Shown: positions 24,809-33,007 of the stretch, piece after piece
Position numbering within the stretch: the stretch's first letter is position 1
Layout of the letters: every line of letters begins with the position of its first letter
Assembly (NCBI GenBank): GCA_023450835.1
Contig: JAEXGM010000018.1
Span: 1 to 33,898, forward strand
Direction of reading: 5' to 3'
Length of the DNA: 33,898 nt
From: Bacillota bacterium
GTDB taxonomy: Bacteria; Bacillota; Clostridia; Lachnospirales; Lachnospiraceae
The notes under the pieces: generated by a model
What the model saw: only the letters and a program-made list of their open reading frames with translations
The model's database searches: none
What the model was told of the DNA's origin: nothing
Translations under genes and position numbers: made by a program

Positions 24809-26545
24809 TTATCTTCGATTAATTTCACTTATCTTTTCTATATTCACTTTCGGTTCACGCTTCATGGTATAAAGTCCGTTAATCTCCTGCTGCACATCGG
24901 TCAGCTGGGTATAGCAGTAACCGCAGATATAATCTAAGGACTTGATAGCGGAAGTAATTCCGTCAAATCTTGAAAGGAGAGCCTCTTCGGATTTCACCTG
25001 TTCGCCGTATCCCCAGCCCTTTTCATTGGTCAGGGCAATACCGCCGTATTCGCTGATGATAACCGGCTGCCCTTTGTAGCTGTAACCTTTTGCAAAAGCA
25101 TATCGGAACAGATTGAAGGGTATTTCATTTCCAAGAATCTTCTCCTTGTCACCATACCTTGACAGGAACTCTTCTCCTCCCTCCACATAATCATGGAGAG
25201 TAATTATGTCGGATACGGTATGCTCCCATCCGTCATTTACAATAACCGGTCTCATTCCGTCAAAAGATTTGGTAAGGTGGTAGATGCTCTCGGTGAACTG
25301 CTGCTGGGCCGTGTCACCGGCTATGTATTCTATCCCCCAGCTCTCATTAAAAGGAGTCCAGGTTATAATGGAAGGATGGTTGTAATTCTGTTCTACAATC
25401 TCCATCCACTCTTTTGTAAACAACTGTATACTGCTGTCATTAAAGATGTACTGGGAAGCCATTTCCGACCAGACTAAAAGGCCCTTCTTATCACACCAGT
25501 AAAGAAAACGTGCATCCTCCACCTTCTGATGCTTTCTTAATCCGTTGTATCCGGCCTTTAAGATCAAATCGATGTCTTCTATCATAGCTTCTTCCGAAGG
25601 CGGTGTTAAGTGAGATTCCTCCCAGTATCCCTGATCCAGAATCAGCTTCTGGTAAAGGGGAAGGTTGTTAAGCAGAATCTTATCTCCTTCTATTGATATC
25701 TTTCTCATTCCGAAATAGGAGTCCACTTCATCCGTCACTTCTTCTCCCGCCCTCAGACTGAACTTAACGTCATAAAGCTTTGGTGACACAGGAGACCAAA
25801 GAGCAAGGGTCCAGGGTTCCTCTTCTCCGATAAGGTTAACCGGAATATGAAGGTGTCCGTTTAATACCTGTGCCTGCTTTTTGCAGATTTTCTTTCCTTC
25901 CAGAGATATTTCCACTTGAAGCCAGGTATCTTCTTCTCTCTTTGTGCCGGAGAACTTTGCTGTAATATCTATAATTCCTTTATCAATATCCGGGGTCATC
26001 TTCACTCTTTCCAGATAGAACTCCGGTACTTCCTCTAACCATACTGTTTTCCAGATACCGGTGGTCTGTATATACCAGCATCCGAAGTTATCCTGCTTCC
26101 AGCGCTGTTTTCCTCTTGGCTGTTCACAGCTTATACTGTCCTCCGCGCGGACCGTAAGATTGTTCTCGCCCTCTTTTAACATCCTTGTAATGTCAATGCT
26201 AAAGGCTGCATAACCGCCCTTATGGCTCCCGGCAAAGATACCGTTTACCCATACCTTTGCTTCAAAGTCCACTCCTTCAAAATTCAAAAGCATGCTTCTT
26301 TTTGTTTTCACGCTTGCTTTAAAGCTGCTTTGGTACCAAAGTACCTTGTGGTGGCTCTGGTCATCTATCCCGCTAAGTGCAGTCTCATAGGAGTAAGGAA
26401 CAAGAATTTTCTGACCATCCGGAAAAGTTTTGTACCATTCTTCCTTTTCTCCCTTGTTGTCATCATCAAATAGGAAGTTCCATTCTCCGTTTAGATTCGT
26501 CCAATTTTGTCTTTGAAATTGGGGTCTTGGGTATTGTGTCAACAT
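24809..26545 (-). CDS. Cytoplasmic GH2-family glycosidase
   Basis: The start at 26545 has GAGGAG 7 nt upstream and yields MLTQYPRPQFQRQNWTNLNG, the normal GH2 N-terminus; the frame extends to 26608 only by chance. The 578-residue protein has a sugar-binding jelly roll (about 1-165), an Ig-like domain (about 165-270) and a TIM barrel. The acid/base Glu is about residue 400 (ITWTPFNESWGIEY) and the nucleophile about 498 (PVIISEYGG). The segment LILDQGYWEESHLTPPSEEA is characteristic of one GH2 branch in gut and soil Firmicutes and Bacteroidetes. No signal peptide, so it acts on imported sugars. Probably beta-galactosidase-like, but beta-glucuronidase or alpha-L-arabinopyranosidase are possible. 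First gene of the operon. Confidence 0.92.
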   Translation of the reverse strand: MLTQYPRPQFQRQNWTNLNGEWNFLFDDDNKGEKEEWYKTFPDGQKILVPYSYETALSGIDDQSHHKVLWYQSSFKASVKTKRSMLLNFEGVDFEAKVWVNGIFAGSHKGGYAAFSIDITRMLKEGENNLTVRAEDSISCEQPRGKQRWKQDNFGCWYIQTTGIWKTVWLEEVPEFYLERVKMTPDIDKGIIDITAKFSGTKREEDTWLQVEISLEGKKICKKQAQVLNGHLHIPVNLIGEEEPWTLALWSPVSPKLYDVKFSLRAGEEVTDEVDSYFGMRKISIEGDKILLNNLPLYQKLILDQGYWEESHLTPPSEEAMIEDIDLILKAGYNGLRKHQKVEDARFLYWCDKKGLLVWSEMASQYIFNDSSIQLFTKEWMEIVEQNYNHPSIITWTPFNESWGIEYIAGDTAQQQFTESIYHLTKSFDGMRPVIVNDGWEHTVSDIITLHDYVEGGEEFLSRYGDKEKILGNEIPFNLFRYAFAKGYSYKGQPVIISEYGGIALTNEKGWGYGEQVKSEEALLSRFDGITSAIKSLDYICGYCYTQLTDVQQEINGLYTMKREPKVNIEKISEINRR

Positions 26546-26668
26546 AATATAACTCCTCATTCTTTGCTTATTTTCTTTATTTGTACATTTTATATGTATT
26601 AACATCAATTGCCATTTATATAATTTTTATGTATTAATTTTTTGATTTTCTCCAATTGATTTAACAAA

Positions 26669-26697
26669 ATCATACTACTTTATCGGTTTCATGTCAA
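26669..26697 (-). promoter_or_regulatory. Sigma-A promoter of the GH2/GH43/transporter operon
   Basis: On the minus strand TTGACA (complement of 26692-26697) and TATGAT (complement of 26669-26674) are separated by exactly 17 nt, close to consensus. The leader to the GH2 ATG would be about 115 nt and contains the two TATGTATTAA repeats and one TGTAC core. Confidence 0.75.
26678..26691 (-). promoter_or_regulatory. cre-like catabolite repression site
   Basis: TGAAACCGATAAAG matches 12 of 14 positions of the CcpA consensus TGWAANCGNTNWCA; only the last two bases differ. It lies entirely inside the spacer between the -35 and -10 boxes, where bound CcpA would block RNA polymerase. The match is seen; the function is inferred from known Firmicute cre sites. 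Confidence 0.55.
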
Positions 26698-26770
26698 TAT
26701 ATTTGTTTATATTTTTTGTATAAATATTTTTAACAACATTTTTTATGTACAAAAGATTCGGATAATTTTA

Positions 26771-26786
26771 AACTATGTACATAGTT
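26771..26786. promoter_or_regulatory. 16-bp perfect palindrome, candidate operator
   Basis: AACTATGTACATAGTT is self-complementary and lies 102 bp before the regulator start codon, immediately upstream of a TTGTATAAAT box. Dimeric winged-helix regulators such as ArsR types bind sites of this size and symmetry. Related TGTAC cores occur at 26746 and in the GH2 leader at 26582. Confidence 0.5.
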
Positions 26787-26887
26787 ATTGTATAAATATG
26801 TTGATTTTTTTTCCTTTTCATGGTAGGATGAAAATATCACAGAAATATTACTTCTGTAATTAAGAAAGATGAGGATAAATTACATCT

Positions 26888-27820
26888 ATGAAAGAAAGTT
26901 TGAAGCTTAATCTTGAAAAAAAGGAGGAGCTTGTGAATATCGGAAAAGCTTTTTCCTCCTCCATACGTATTGATATTCTCGAATTCCTTTCAACCAAACC
27001 TGCCATTATTACCGATGTGGCTTCTCATTTTAATATTCCTCTCTCCAGTGCCGCCCTGCATATTAAAACACTGGAAAGCGCAGGACTGATTTCCGTTCAG
27101 CCTATTCCCGGCTCAAAAGGTGCACAAAAACTCTGCGGCGCCTTAATCTCCAATGTTAATGTGGATGTTTGTCCGGATCTGGGACTGAATTCAAAATATC
27201 TGTTCCGGGAGGACATGCCTATTGGCTGCTATTTTGATTATCATGTGTCGCCTCCCTGCGGTATTGTATCTGAAGTTTCTGACCTGGGAGCGGAAGACAG
27301 TATCAGCGGTTTCTTCAGCACAGAACGCTATAAGGCACAGTTAATCTGGCTGACCCACGGGCATCTGGAATACCGCTTTTCCAACACTATCCTAAAGTCC
27401 AATTCCGCCAACAAAATCCAGTTCACCTTCGAAATCTGTTCCGAAGCCCTGGGCTATAATCCCAATTGGCGTTCTGATGTAAGTATCTGGATGAACAATA
27501 CCGAGATAGGTATTCTGGAATGTCCGGGCGATTACGGCGGAAGAAGAGGAAAGTTAAATCCTTACTGGTGGAATGATACCTCTACCCAATACGGCGATTT
27601 AAGAAAGGTCTGGATTACGGAAAAAGGCTGTTTTATCGATGAACAGAAAATTTCAAACCACACTATTTCTTCTCTTGGCCTGAATAAGAACAGTTATATT
27701 TCCTTTAAGATAGGTGTGAAGCCCAATGCGAAATACGTAGGCGGAATGAATTTATTCGGAGAAAAGTTCGGAGACTATCCCCAGAATATCGTAATGGAGG
27801 TATTCCATGAGGAGGATTAA
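26888..27820 (+). CDS. ArsR-type HTH regulator with large uncharacterised C-terminal domain
   Basis: A 310-residue protein. Residues about 15-85 form a winged helix of the ArsR kind (AFSSSIRIDILEFLSTKP, then FNIPLSSAALHIKTLESAGLI). No metal-binding Cys pair is seen. The remaining ~225 residues are beta-rich and full of aromatic and Asn/Asp residues (CYFDYHVSPPCGI, DVSIWMNNTEIGILECPGDYGGRRG, LNPYWWNDTSTQYGDLRKVW). This is suggestive of ligand binding in a jelly-roll-like domain, but matches no family I can name. GATGAGGA lies 12 nt before the ATG. It is transcribed divergently from the glycan operon and overlaps the next gene by 14 nt. Likely the local regulator; whether repressor or activator is unknown. 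Confidence 0.85.
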   Translation: MKESLKLNLEKKEELVNIGKAFSSSIRIDILEFLSTKPAIITDVASHFNIPLSSAALHIKTLESAGLISVQPIPGSKGAQKLCGALISNVNVDVCPDLGLNSKYLFREDMPIGCYFDYHVSPPCGIVSEVSDLGAEDSISGFFSTERYKAQLIWLTHGHLEYRFSNTILKSNSANKIQFTFEICSEALGYNPNWRSDVSIWMNNTEIGILECPGDYGGRRGKLNPYWWNDTSTQYGDLRKVWITEKGCFIDEQKISNHTISSLGLNKNSYISFKIGVKPNAKYVGGMNLFGEKFGDYPQNIVMEVFHEED

Positions 27821-29306
27821 GGCCCGTAAAGCCATGCTGCTATGCTTACTTGCAGTCTTTACTTTATGTATTGCAGTTACCGGCTGCAGCAAAAAGCCGG
27901 TACACAAAGCATTGCCAAAAGACGGACCAAATTCCATAAAAGACGGCGGAATCTATAAGATTGTAAATAAAGCAACAAAAAGAGCCCTGAATATGCAGCT
28001 AAGCGGCATGGTAGACGGGGCTGGGGTATGGCAGTACGGAGATACGGACAGCTTTGATGAACTCTGGCGCGTTGAAAAACAGGGAGATTATTACACCCTG
28101 CAATCCCTTCTTACCCCGAGAAATCTCTCTATCCGTAAGGATTCCAAGGACGCCGGCGCCGTAATAGAGGTCCGAAAGCCCGATGAGAAGCAGAATCCTT
28201 CCCAGCTCTGGACTCTGAAAGAGCAGAACGGTTCCATCCAGATTATATCCTCTCTCTCAGATTATACTCTTGGATTAACAGAGAACTCGCAGAAGTCTTC
28301 TGTGCTTCCCCAGATGCTGACCTTCACGAAAGACGAATGGCAGTTGTGGGATTTCAAGGAAGTATCCCTGACAGAGGATCTGCCATATCTGCTGCCCCTA
28401 GAAGGAAGCCTCTTTCACTCCTCCTGCCCCCAGATTATAAAATACGGCGACACCTATTATATGTTTATCATGGCTCCTCATATCAGTATCAAGACCTCGA
28501 AGGACCTGATCAACTGGACTATCGCCGGAACCGTATTCGGCGACAGGGATCCTTCCTGGCTGAACAGTGAGGTTCCGGGTTACGGCATATGGGCACCCAG
28601 CGTCTATAAGATAAAGGACAAATACTATCTGTATTACTGCATCTCTACCGCCGGCAGTCAGAACTCTGCTATCGGCATGGCTGTGAATACCACCCTGGAT
28701 ATGAATTCTCCCGATTATAAATGGGAAGATAAAGGTATGGTTATCCGCTCCCACACAGGTGATGATTATAATTGCATTGACCCGAACATATCCATCGACG
28801 AGAACGGAGAGGTATTCCTGACCTTTGGTTCCTATTGGAACGGCATCTACCAACGCCAAGTCGATCCGGATAGCGGCCTGCTGCTTGCGGAGAATACCGA
28901 GCTTTACCACATTGCCAAGCGTTATGCGAACAACGGTGCCATTGAGGCTCCTTATATTATAAAACGCGGGGATTATTATTATCTCTTTACCGCCTTTAAT
29001 CCCATGAACAATACCTACCACAACCGCGTAGGACGTTCCAGGAGCATCCACGGCCCCTTCGTCGACAGAGAAGGAAAGTCCATGTTAGAAGGCGGCGGAA
29101 CTCCTGTGACCCAGGGACTCTCCGAACTTCTTATGCCGGGGCATGCTTCCGTTTTTCAGGATGAAGACGGGAAATATTATTTTGTAAGTGAGTATTTTAG
29201 AAAAGCCAGTGCAAGCCTGCTCCTTATCGGAACAATTTACTGGGATAAGGACGGCTGGCCTGTTACCGCTTTGACTCCCAATGCCGCAACACTACTAGCA
29301 AAATAA
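27807..29306 (+). CDS. RICIN-GH43 lipoprotein, arabinanase-like with altered catalytic base
   Basis: A 499-residue lipoprotein (lipobox VTGC after MRRIKARKAMLLCLLAVFTLCIA). GGAGG stands 6 nt before the ATG, inside the end of the regulator gene. Residues about 48-185 form a ricin-type beta-trefoil (GGIYKIVNKATKRALNM, ELWRVEKQGDYYTL, QLWTLKEQNGSIQI). Residues about 200-490 match GH43 endo-1,5-arabinanases: IWAPSVYKIKDKYYLYY, NCIDPNISIDENGEVFLTFG (Asp325, pKa modulator) and GAIEAPYIIKRGDYYYLF (Glu380, general acid). However, where active enzymes read HDPS before IIKYGD, this one reads SCPQ, so the general base Asp is replaced by Cys207. It may bind or sense arabinan rather than cleave it; a family branch using another base is the alternative. 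Confidence 0.88.
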   Translation: MRRIKARKAMLLCLLAVFTLCIAVTGCSKKPVHKALPKDGPNSIKDGGIYKIVNKATKRALNMQLSGMVDGAGVWQYGDTDSFDELWRVEKQGDYYTLQSLLTPRNLSIRKDSKDAGAVIEVRKPDEKQNPSQLWTLKEQNGSIQIISSLSDYTLGLTENSQKSSVLPQMLTFTKDEWQLWDFKEVSLTEDLPYLLPLEGSLFHSSCPQIIKYGDTYYMFIMAPHISIKTSKDLINWTIAGTVFGDRDPSWLNSEVPGYGIWAPSVYKIKDKYYLYYCISTAGSQNSAIGMAVNTTLDMNSPDYKWEDKGMVIRSHTGDDYNCIDPNISIDENGEVFLTFGSYWNGIYQRQVDPDSGLLLAENTELYHIAKRYANNGAIEAPYIIKRGDYYYLFTAFNPMNNTYHNRVGRSRSIHGPFVDREGKSMLEGGGTPVTQGLSELLMPGHASVFQDEDGKYYFVSEYFRKASASLLLIGTIYWDKDGWPVTALTPNAATLLAK

Positions 29307-29350
29307 ATAATATAGAATCACAGGTGTATCTAATCATAATACCGAAACTC

Positions 29351-29408
29351 AAAAACGGCTGACATTAACAAAAGAGTTGCATACCTTTTGTCAATGTCAG
29401 CCGTTTTT
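29351..29408. terminator. Bidirectional rho-independent terminator
   Basis: AAAAACGGCTGACATT at the left pairs with AATGTCAGCCGTTTTT at the right, and the stem continues ACAAAAG/CTTTTGT after one mismatch, with a loop of about 10 nt. A-rich and T-rich sides make it work both ways. It ends the plus-strand GH43 lipoprotein gene and the convergent minus-strand dGTPase gene. Confidence 0.88.
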
Positions 29409-29468
29409 GATTGTTGTTATAATTTTTCTGTATCACCAGTTTGTTTCAGTACATTTATTTCAATTAGC

Positions 29469-30932
29469 TTATTTTAGACCATTTAACTCCTGATATAAAT
29501 TCTTAGCATAGGAATCTGTCATTCCGCTGATATAATCCGTAACCAGCAGGAATCTTAAATACAAATTTTCTGCTTCATTTTCAGTTCTTGCACATCTGTA
29601 ATCTTCCTTATAATTTGCAGAAATGATGCTGATTAACTTTTTATCGGCTTTTGAAAGACTGTACTCTTCCGCCTCCGGAGAACTCTCAGCATCCCAGTAT
29701 AATACCGCATAAATGAAGTCATCCAATAATGCGTTAATAATCTTTTTCGCGGATAATTCCAATTTTATTATCTCAATATTGTCGTATACAAACTCTTTCA
29801 TCGCACCTTTTAATATTTTTATCGACTCCTGATGATTGGTTTCATAAAACATATCCTCTTTAAATGTTCCGTTCATAATATCCGTATAGCTTTTGGAAAA
29901 TCTGTAGGACACTATATACATCAGCCATTTCCTTACATATTCCATCCATTTTTGAAAAGCAATCAGGTCTCCTTCGATACTTCTGTCTTCCTCGTTAATG
30001 CGTTTTCTCAAATCTGAAATCAGTTCCTGAGTATACTTCTTGTAAGAGGAATTGGTGACATCATTAGCCTTTCTGTCAAAATACTCGATGAACTGATTCA
30101 ATGAGAACAGACCCTTTTTCAGTGCATCTTCCAAATCCGCAGTAGCATATGCTATATCATCCGCCGCCTCCATCAAGTACACAAGGGGATGCCTTATATA
30201 TTCATTTTCATTCATAGTCCCGGTAATCGTGCAGATATATTCCATAGTATTTCTTTCTGCATAAAAGTACCCAAGCTTATGTTTTTTAATATCTTCATTC
30301 TCGCTGTCAAAATCAAGAGAGTTGGTAGGATATTTTATAAGTGTATTTAAGACTCCATATGTTAAGTTCACATCATAACCCTGCTGATTGTTCTTTACCT
30401 TGGAAAGGATTCTCAGCGCCTGTGCATTACCTTCAAAATTCTCCAAATCCTTTTTCATTTGTTCCTGCAGCACTTTCACCACCGGTTTCCCTTTGTATCT
30501 GAAATTTGGATTTTTGAATTCTCTTTTGAACCATTCGCCAATAACTACCTCTCCAAAGTGACCAAAGGGCGGATTTCCAATATCATGCAGCAGTCCGGCG
30601 CAAGATAGTACTACCGGTATTTCCTCTGCAAATTTACTGTTATTTTTAAAGTCTTCCTGCAAATATTGTGTTGTATTTCTGGTAATCATGATACCAAGCT
30701 GCCTTGCTATGGTAGAAACCTCAATTGAATGTGTCAATCTGGTTCTTACAAAATCACTCTTATCCAGAGGAAACACCTGTGTCTTGTCTTGCAGTCTCCT
30801 AAAGGCTGCACTTGATATAATAGATTTATAATCTTTCTCCAAATCACTTATTGGATATTTTTCAAAATCTCTCGGTTCTTCTTCTCTTTCAACCTGCATA
30901 TTTAACGCTAACAGCTTATCCCATTCCATCAT
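29469..30932 (-). CDS. dgt: Deoxyguanosinetriphosphate triphosphohydrolase (dGTPase)
   Basis: A 487-residue HD-superfamily protein that hydrolyses dNTPs (dGTP in characterised members) to the nucleoside and triphosphate in the cytoplasm. The family N-terminal pattern SSAAFRRLQDKTQVFPL is present. The metal-binding set shows His68 (RTRLTHSIEV), His116-Asp117 (LLHDIGNPPFGHFGE) and a later Asp in EAADDIAYATADLEDA. Length is that of the long Dgt type. Two adjacent ATGs exist; AGGGG is better spaced for the second (30929). It stands alone between a bidirectional terminator and its own strong promoter, so it is not part of the glycan operon. Confidence 0.93.
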   Translation of the reverse strand: MMEWDKLLALNMQVEREEEPRDFEKYPISDLEKDYKSIISSAAFRRLQDKTQVFPLDKSDFVRTRLTHSIEVSTIARQLGIMITRNTTQYLQEDFKNNSKFAEEIPVVLSCAGLLHDIGNPPFGHFGEVVIGEWFKREFKNPNFRYKGKPVVKVLQEQMKKDLENFEGNAQALRILSKVKNNQQGYDVNLTYGVLNTLIKYPTNSLDFDSENEDIKKHKLGYFYAERNTMEYICTITGTMNENEYIRHPLVYLMEAADDIAYATADLEDALKKGLFSLNQFIEYFDRKANDVTNSSYKKYTQELISDLRKRINEEDRSIEGDLIAFQKWMEYVRKWLMYIVSYRFSKSYTDIMNGTFKEDMFYETNHQESIKILKGAMKEFVYDNIEIIKLELSAKKIINALLDDFIYAVLYWDAESSPEAEEYSLSKADKKLISIISANYKEDYRCARTENEAENLYLRFLLVTDYISGMTDSYAKNLYQELNGLK

Positions 30933-30987
30933 AATACCCCTGCCTTTCTCACAACCTGCAAACTTTGAACCACAGGCACATACATGT

Positions 30988-31017
30988 GTGTGAAAATTAT
31001 CTTTCTAATTTTCACAC
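30988..31017. repeat. Perfect 12-bp stem-loop in the dgt leader
   Basis: GTGTGAAAATTA and TAATTTTCACAC pair perfectly around the loop TCTTTC. It lies in the roughly 160-nt leader between the dgt promoter and its start codon. In the reading direction it is not followed by a T-tract. Similar, less perfect hairpins occur in the gaps near 24714-24740 and 13375-13401. Confidence 0.6.
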
Positions 31018-31096
31018 TAAAAACTATGCCTTCTCAACGCGCCGCAAGATGTGCCGAGGATTTCGCATAACTTTCTAAAGGTTCACATTTTTATCT

Positions 31097-31125
31097 ATTA
31101 TATCGCTGATAACTGGTTATATCAA
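31097..31125 (-). promoter_or_regulatory. Sigma-A promoter of the dgt gene
   Basis: On the minus strand TTGATA (complement of 31120-31125) and TATAAT (complement of 31097-31102) are separated by exactly 17 nt. It lies between the end of the ABC exporter operon and dgt. Confidence 0.75.
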
Positions 31126-31154
31126 CAAATATCCAAATAATAAGGTGCTTTTCC

Positions 31155-31787
31155 TTATATTAACCTTTTCCACATCATATCCCGCCAGACTACCGATAAA
31201 AGCAGCAGTACAAGTCCTCCAGTCATAAGGTAATACTTTTCCGTAAAGCTTCCGTACTGCATGGAAAACAGAAAGAAATTTCCCATATACTTTTTCCCTG
31301 ACCCAAAGTTGAGTAAAAAGTATAATATGGATGCCATGTATCCTAAGACCGGCTGGTTGGACAAGGAAAAGAAAAACGCTCCCATTCCGCCCAGAAAGAT
31401 ACTGTTTGCCATAAAACAGAAAAACATTTTATAAAAAGAAAACTGGCAGTCTCCCCTTTTCATCCAAAAGAGAAATAGAATTCCCACTGCTGCCAGGAAA
31501 AAAACTGCACCCAGGATACGAAGCAGGTGAATCGCAGCCATAGATTCTTTCTTCGAAGCAATAATATCTCTGATATCTCTATCAATATCCGGTGAAAACA
31601 CTGTCATTAGGAGTATGACCCCTGCAAGGCTTAAGAATACTTCAATTACCTTGGCAGTTTGCGCCGCATCCAGATTTTCAAGTCCCATGGCAAAAGGTGA
31701 GAGCAGGCAAAGGACCGCTACAAGAACAACAGGCATTAGCAGGTTATGCTTTAGATTTACGCAGATGAGCTTTTGATACTTTTCCAT
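31155..31787 (-). CDS. ABC exporter membrane protein (small subunit)
   Basis: A very hydrophobic protein of 210 residues from the ATG at 31787 (an in-frame ATG at 31820 has no Shine-Dalgarno sequence). It starts MEKYQKLICVNLKHNLLMP and shows about six membrane segments, as in ABC-2-type transporter subunits. The short loop VFSPDIDRDIRDIIASKKES resembles the conserved cytoplasmic loop of such permeases. The gene overlaps the end of the preceding permease gene by 44 nt in another frame. It is the last of three genes (ATPase, large permease, small permease). Export substrate is unknown; self-resistance or peptide export would be typical. Confidence 0.75.
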   Translation of the reverse strand: MEKYQKLICVNLKHNLLMPVVLVAVLCLLSPFAMGLENLDAAQTAKVIEVFLSLAGVILLMTVFSPDIDRDIRDIIASKKESMAAIHLLRILGAVFFLAAVGILFLFWMKRGDCQFSFYKMFFCFMANSIFLGGMGAFFFSLSNQPVLGYMASILYFLLNFGSGKKYMGNFFLFSMQYGSFTEKYYLMTGGLVLLLLSVVWRDMMWKRLI

Positions 31788-33006
31788 TTTTTCGAAAGAT
31801 TCCTTTCCTCTTACAGTCATACAGATAAATAAGTGCCGCCAGCAGTACCAATGCCGCTGCCGTGTAAACTGCCCGGTTTATGATGAGCTGCCCCAGGGCT
31901 TTATGAAAACTGCCATATTCCCCAAGAGTATTGAACCTTGGAATAAGATTCATTCCAAAACCACCGGTCATCTGGCTGACCCCCGCTAAAAGGGAAATGA
32001 ACCACCAGATTACCTGTATCAGAATAGGGAATACCCCTTCCGTCAGCTCGCCCAAAAAATATCCTAGCGCCGCCGCCACCAGAATCCCCGGCAAAAGCCA
32101 TCCGGTGCAGTATTTCAAAAAGGCGAAATAATCCGCTGTAACACCTGCATTATTTGCAGCATAAACAGCTTGGGACAGAGGCAGAAGAGATAGCAGCAAT
32201 ACCGGCAGAAACAGCATAAAACAGATGGAGGCCAGGCGGGCCGTTACAATAACGAAAGAGGAGGCACTCTTTCCATAAAGCACTTCATTTGCAGAGCTGT
32301 GCTTATCCTTAAGTACTCTGGAAGTTACAAAAAACACCGGTATTATTCCTAAGAGAATGCCAAAATAATCGCAATAAAGCCTGGCGTAAGCCCCGGAGAA
32401 ACGGTCCTTTTCTTTTATCTGGTTATAGTCCTGCAGCGCTTCTTCATAGGTAAGGGGTACTCTTGCATTGCTGCTTAAAAAGGTTTTACTGTACATACTT
32501 CCTTTTCCTATTATCTTATCCGCCTGCTTCATAAGTCCAAGAAATTCTTTATACGTAATGCTCTCCGGAACTTTTAATTTCATGGGCGCTGCTTCCTCTA
32601 CCCCCATACCCCCATTCTCTGCCTGAGAGAGCATTCCATCCTTAAACTCCTGTACCGACTTATTGAATTCCTCCGAAACCATACCGGTAAGCTTTAATAA
32701 CAGAACTTCAAGCTTTTGTGTCTTTTCTTCATCCAGACGGACTGCCTTATAAAATCCTATCGGATAGGTGACATATGTCCCATAACAATATTCACGGAAC
32801 AGATTGTCCGTGGCCATCTCCATAATTACTTTTTCATCCGTGCTGTAATGATAGCCATAACTTTGCTGTCCCGGCTTTGGCTCTGCGGGTATATCCTCTC
32901 CCCCCATCTGGGTCAGATAAAAAAACAGGATAACTGCCAGATATCCGAAAAACAAAATACTTTTACACCACATTTTACATTCTTTACGAAATAGCGTCAG
33001 CCACAT
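31744..33006 (-). CDS. ABC exporter membrane protein (large subunit)
   Basis: The start at 33006 has AAAGGAG 9 nt upstream; the frame extends to 33057 into the ATPase gene by chance. The 420-residue protein has an N-terminal TM segment (SILFFGYLAVILFFYLTQ) and an extracytoplasmic domain of about 170 residues that includes an acidic/Gly-rich stretch. About five further TM segments follow from residue ~210 (YFGILLGIIPVFFVTSRVLKDKHSSANEVLYGK). That last loop (drug/SurE-like VLKDK..SANEVLYG) is typical of ABC-2 permeases. It begins 1 nt after the ATPase stop. Substrate unknown. Confidence 0.82.
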   Translation of the reverse strand: MWLTLFRKECKMWCKSILFFGYLAVILFFYLTQMGGEDIPAEPKPGQQSYGYHYSTDEKVIMEMATDNLFREYCYGTYVTYPIGFYKAVRLDEEKTQKLEVLLLKLTGMVSEEFNKSVQEFKDGMLSQAENGGMGVEEAAPMKLKVPESITYKEFLGLMKQADKIIGKGSMYSKTFLSSNARVPLTYEEALQDYNQIKEKDRFSGAYARLYCDYFGILLGIIPVFFVTSRVLKDKHSSANEVLYGKSASSFVIVTARLASICFMLFLPVLLLSLLPLSQAVYAANNAGVTADYFAFLKYCTGWLLPGILVAAALGYFLGELTEGVFPILIQVIWWFISLLAGVSQMTGGFGMNLIPRFNTLGEYGSFHKALGQLIINRAVYTAAALVLLAALIYLYDCKRKGIFRKNGKVSKAHLRKSKA

Positions 33007-33007
33007 T

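Larger units (their letters stand above)
26546..26887. promoter_or_regulatory. Divergent control region between GH2 operon and ArsR-type regulator
   Basis: A 342-nt AT-rich gap without a gene. It holds the promoter at 26669-26697, the cre-like site at 26678-26691 and the palindrome at 26771-26786. It also holds two direct copies of TATGTATTAA (26593-26602 and 26628-26637), three TGTAC cores (26582, 26746, 26776) and two TGTATAAAT boxes (about 26718 and 26789). For the plus-strand gene, TTGATT at 26801-26806 and TAGGAT at 26824-26829 (17-nt spacer) form one possible promoter. TATAAA at 26791-26796 is another. Confidence 0.6.

Noticed and set aside
30933..31154. Small RNA or riboswitch in the dgt leader
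   Set aside because: Only one simple hairpin and a promoter are visible; no known riboswitch core motif is recognised.
31744..31820. Frameshift between the two ABC membrane-protein genes
   Set aside because: Both frames stay open with plausible termini and the overlap is only 44 nt from the preferred start, so ordinary gene overlap explains it.
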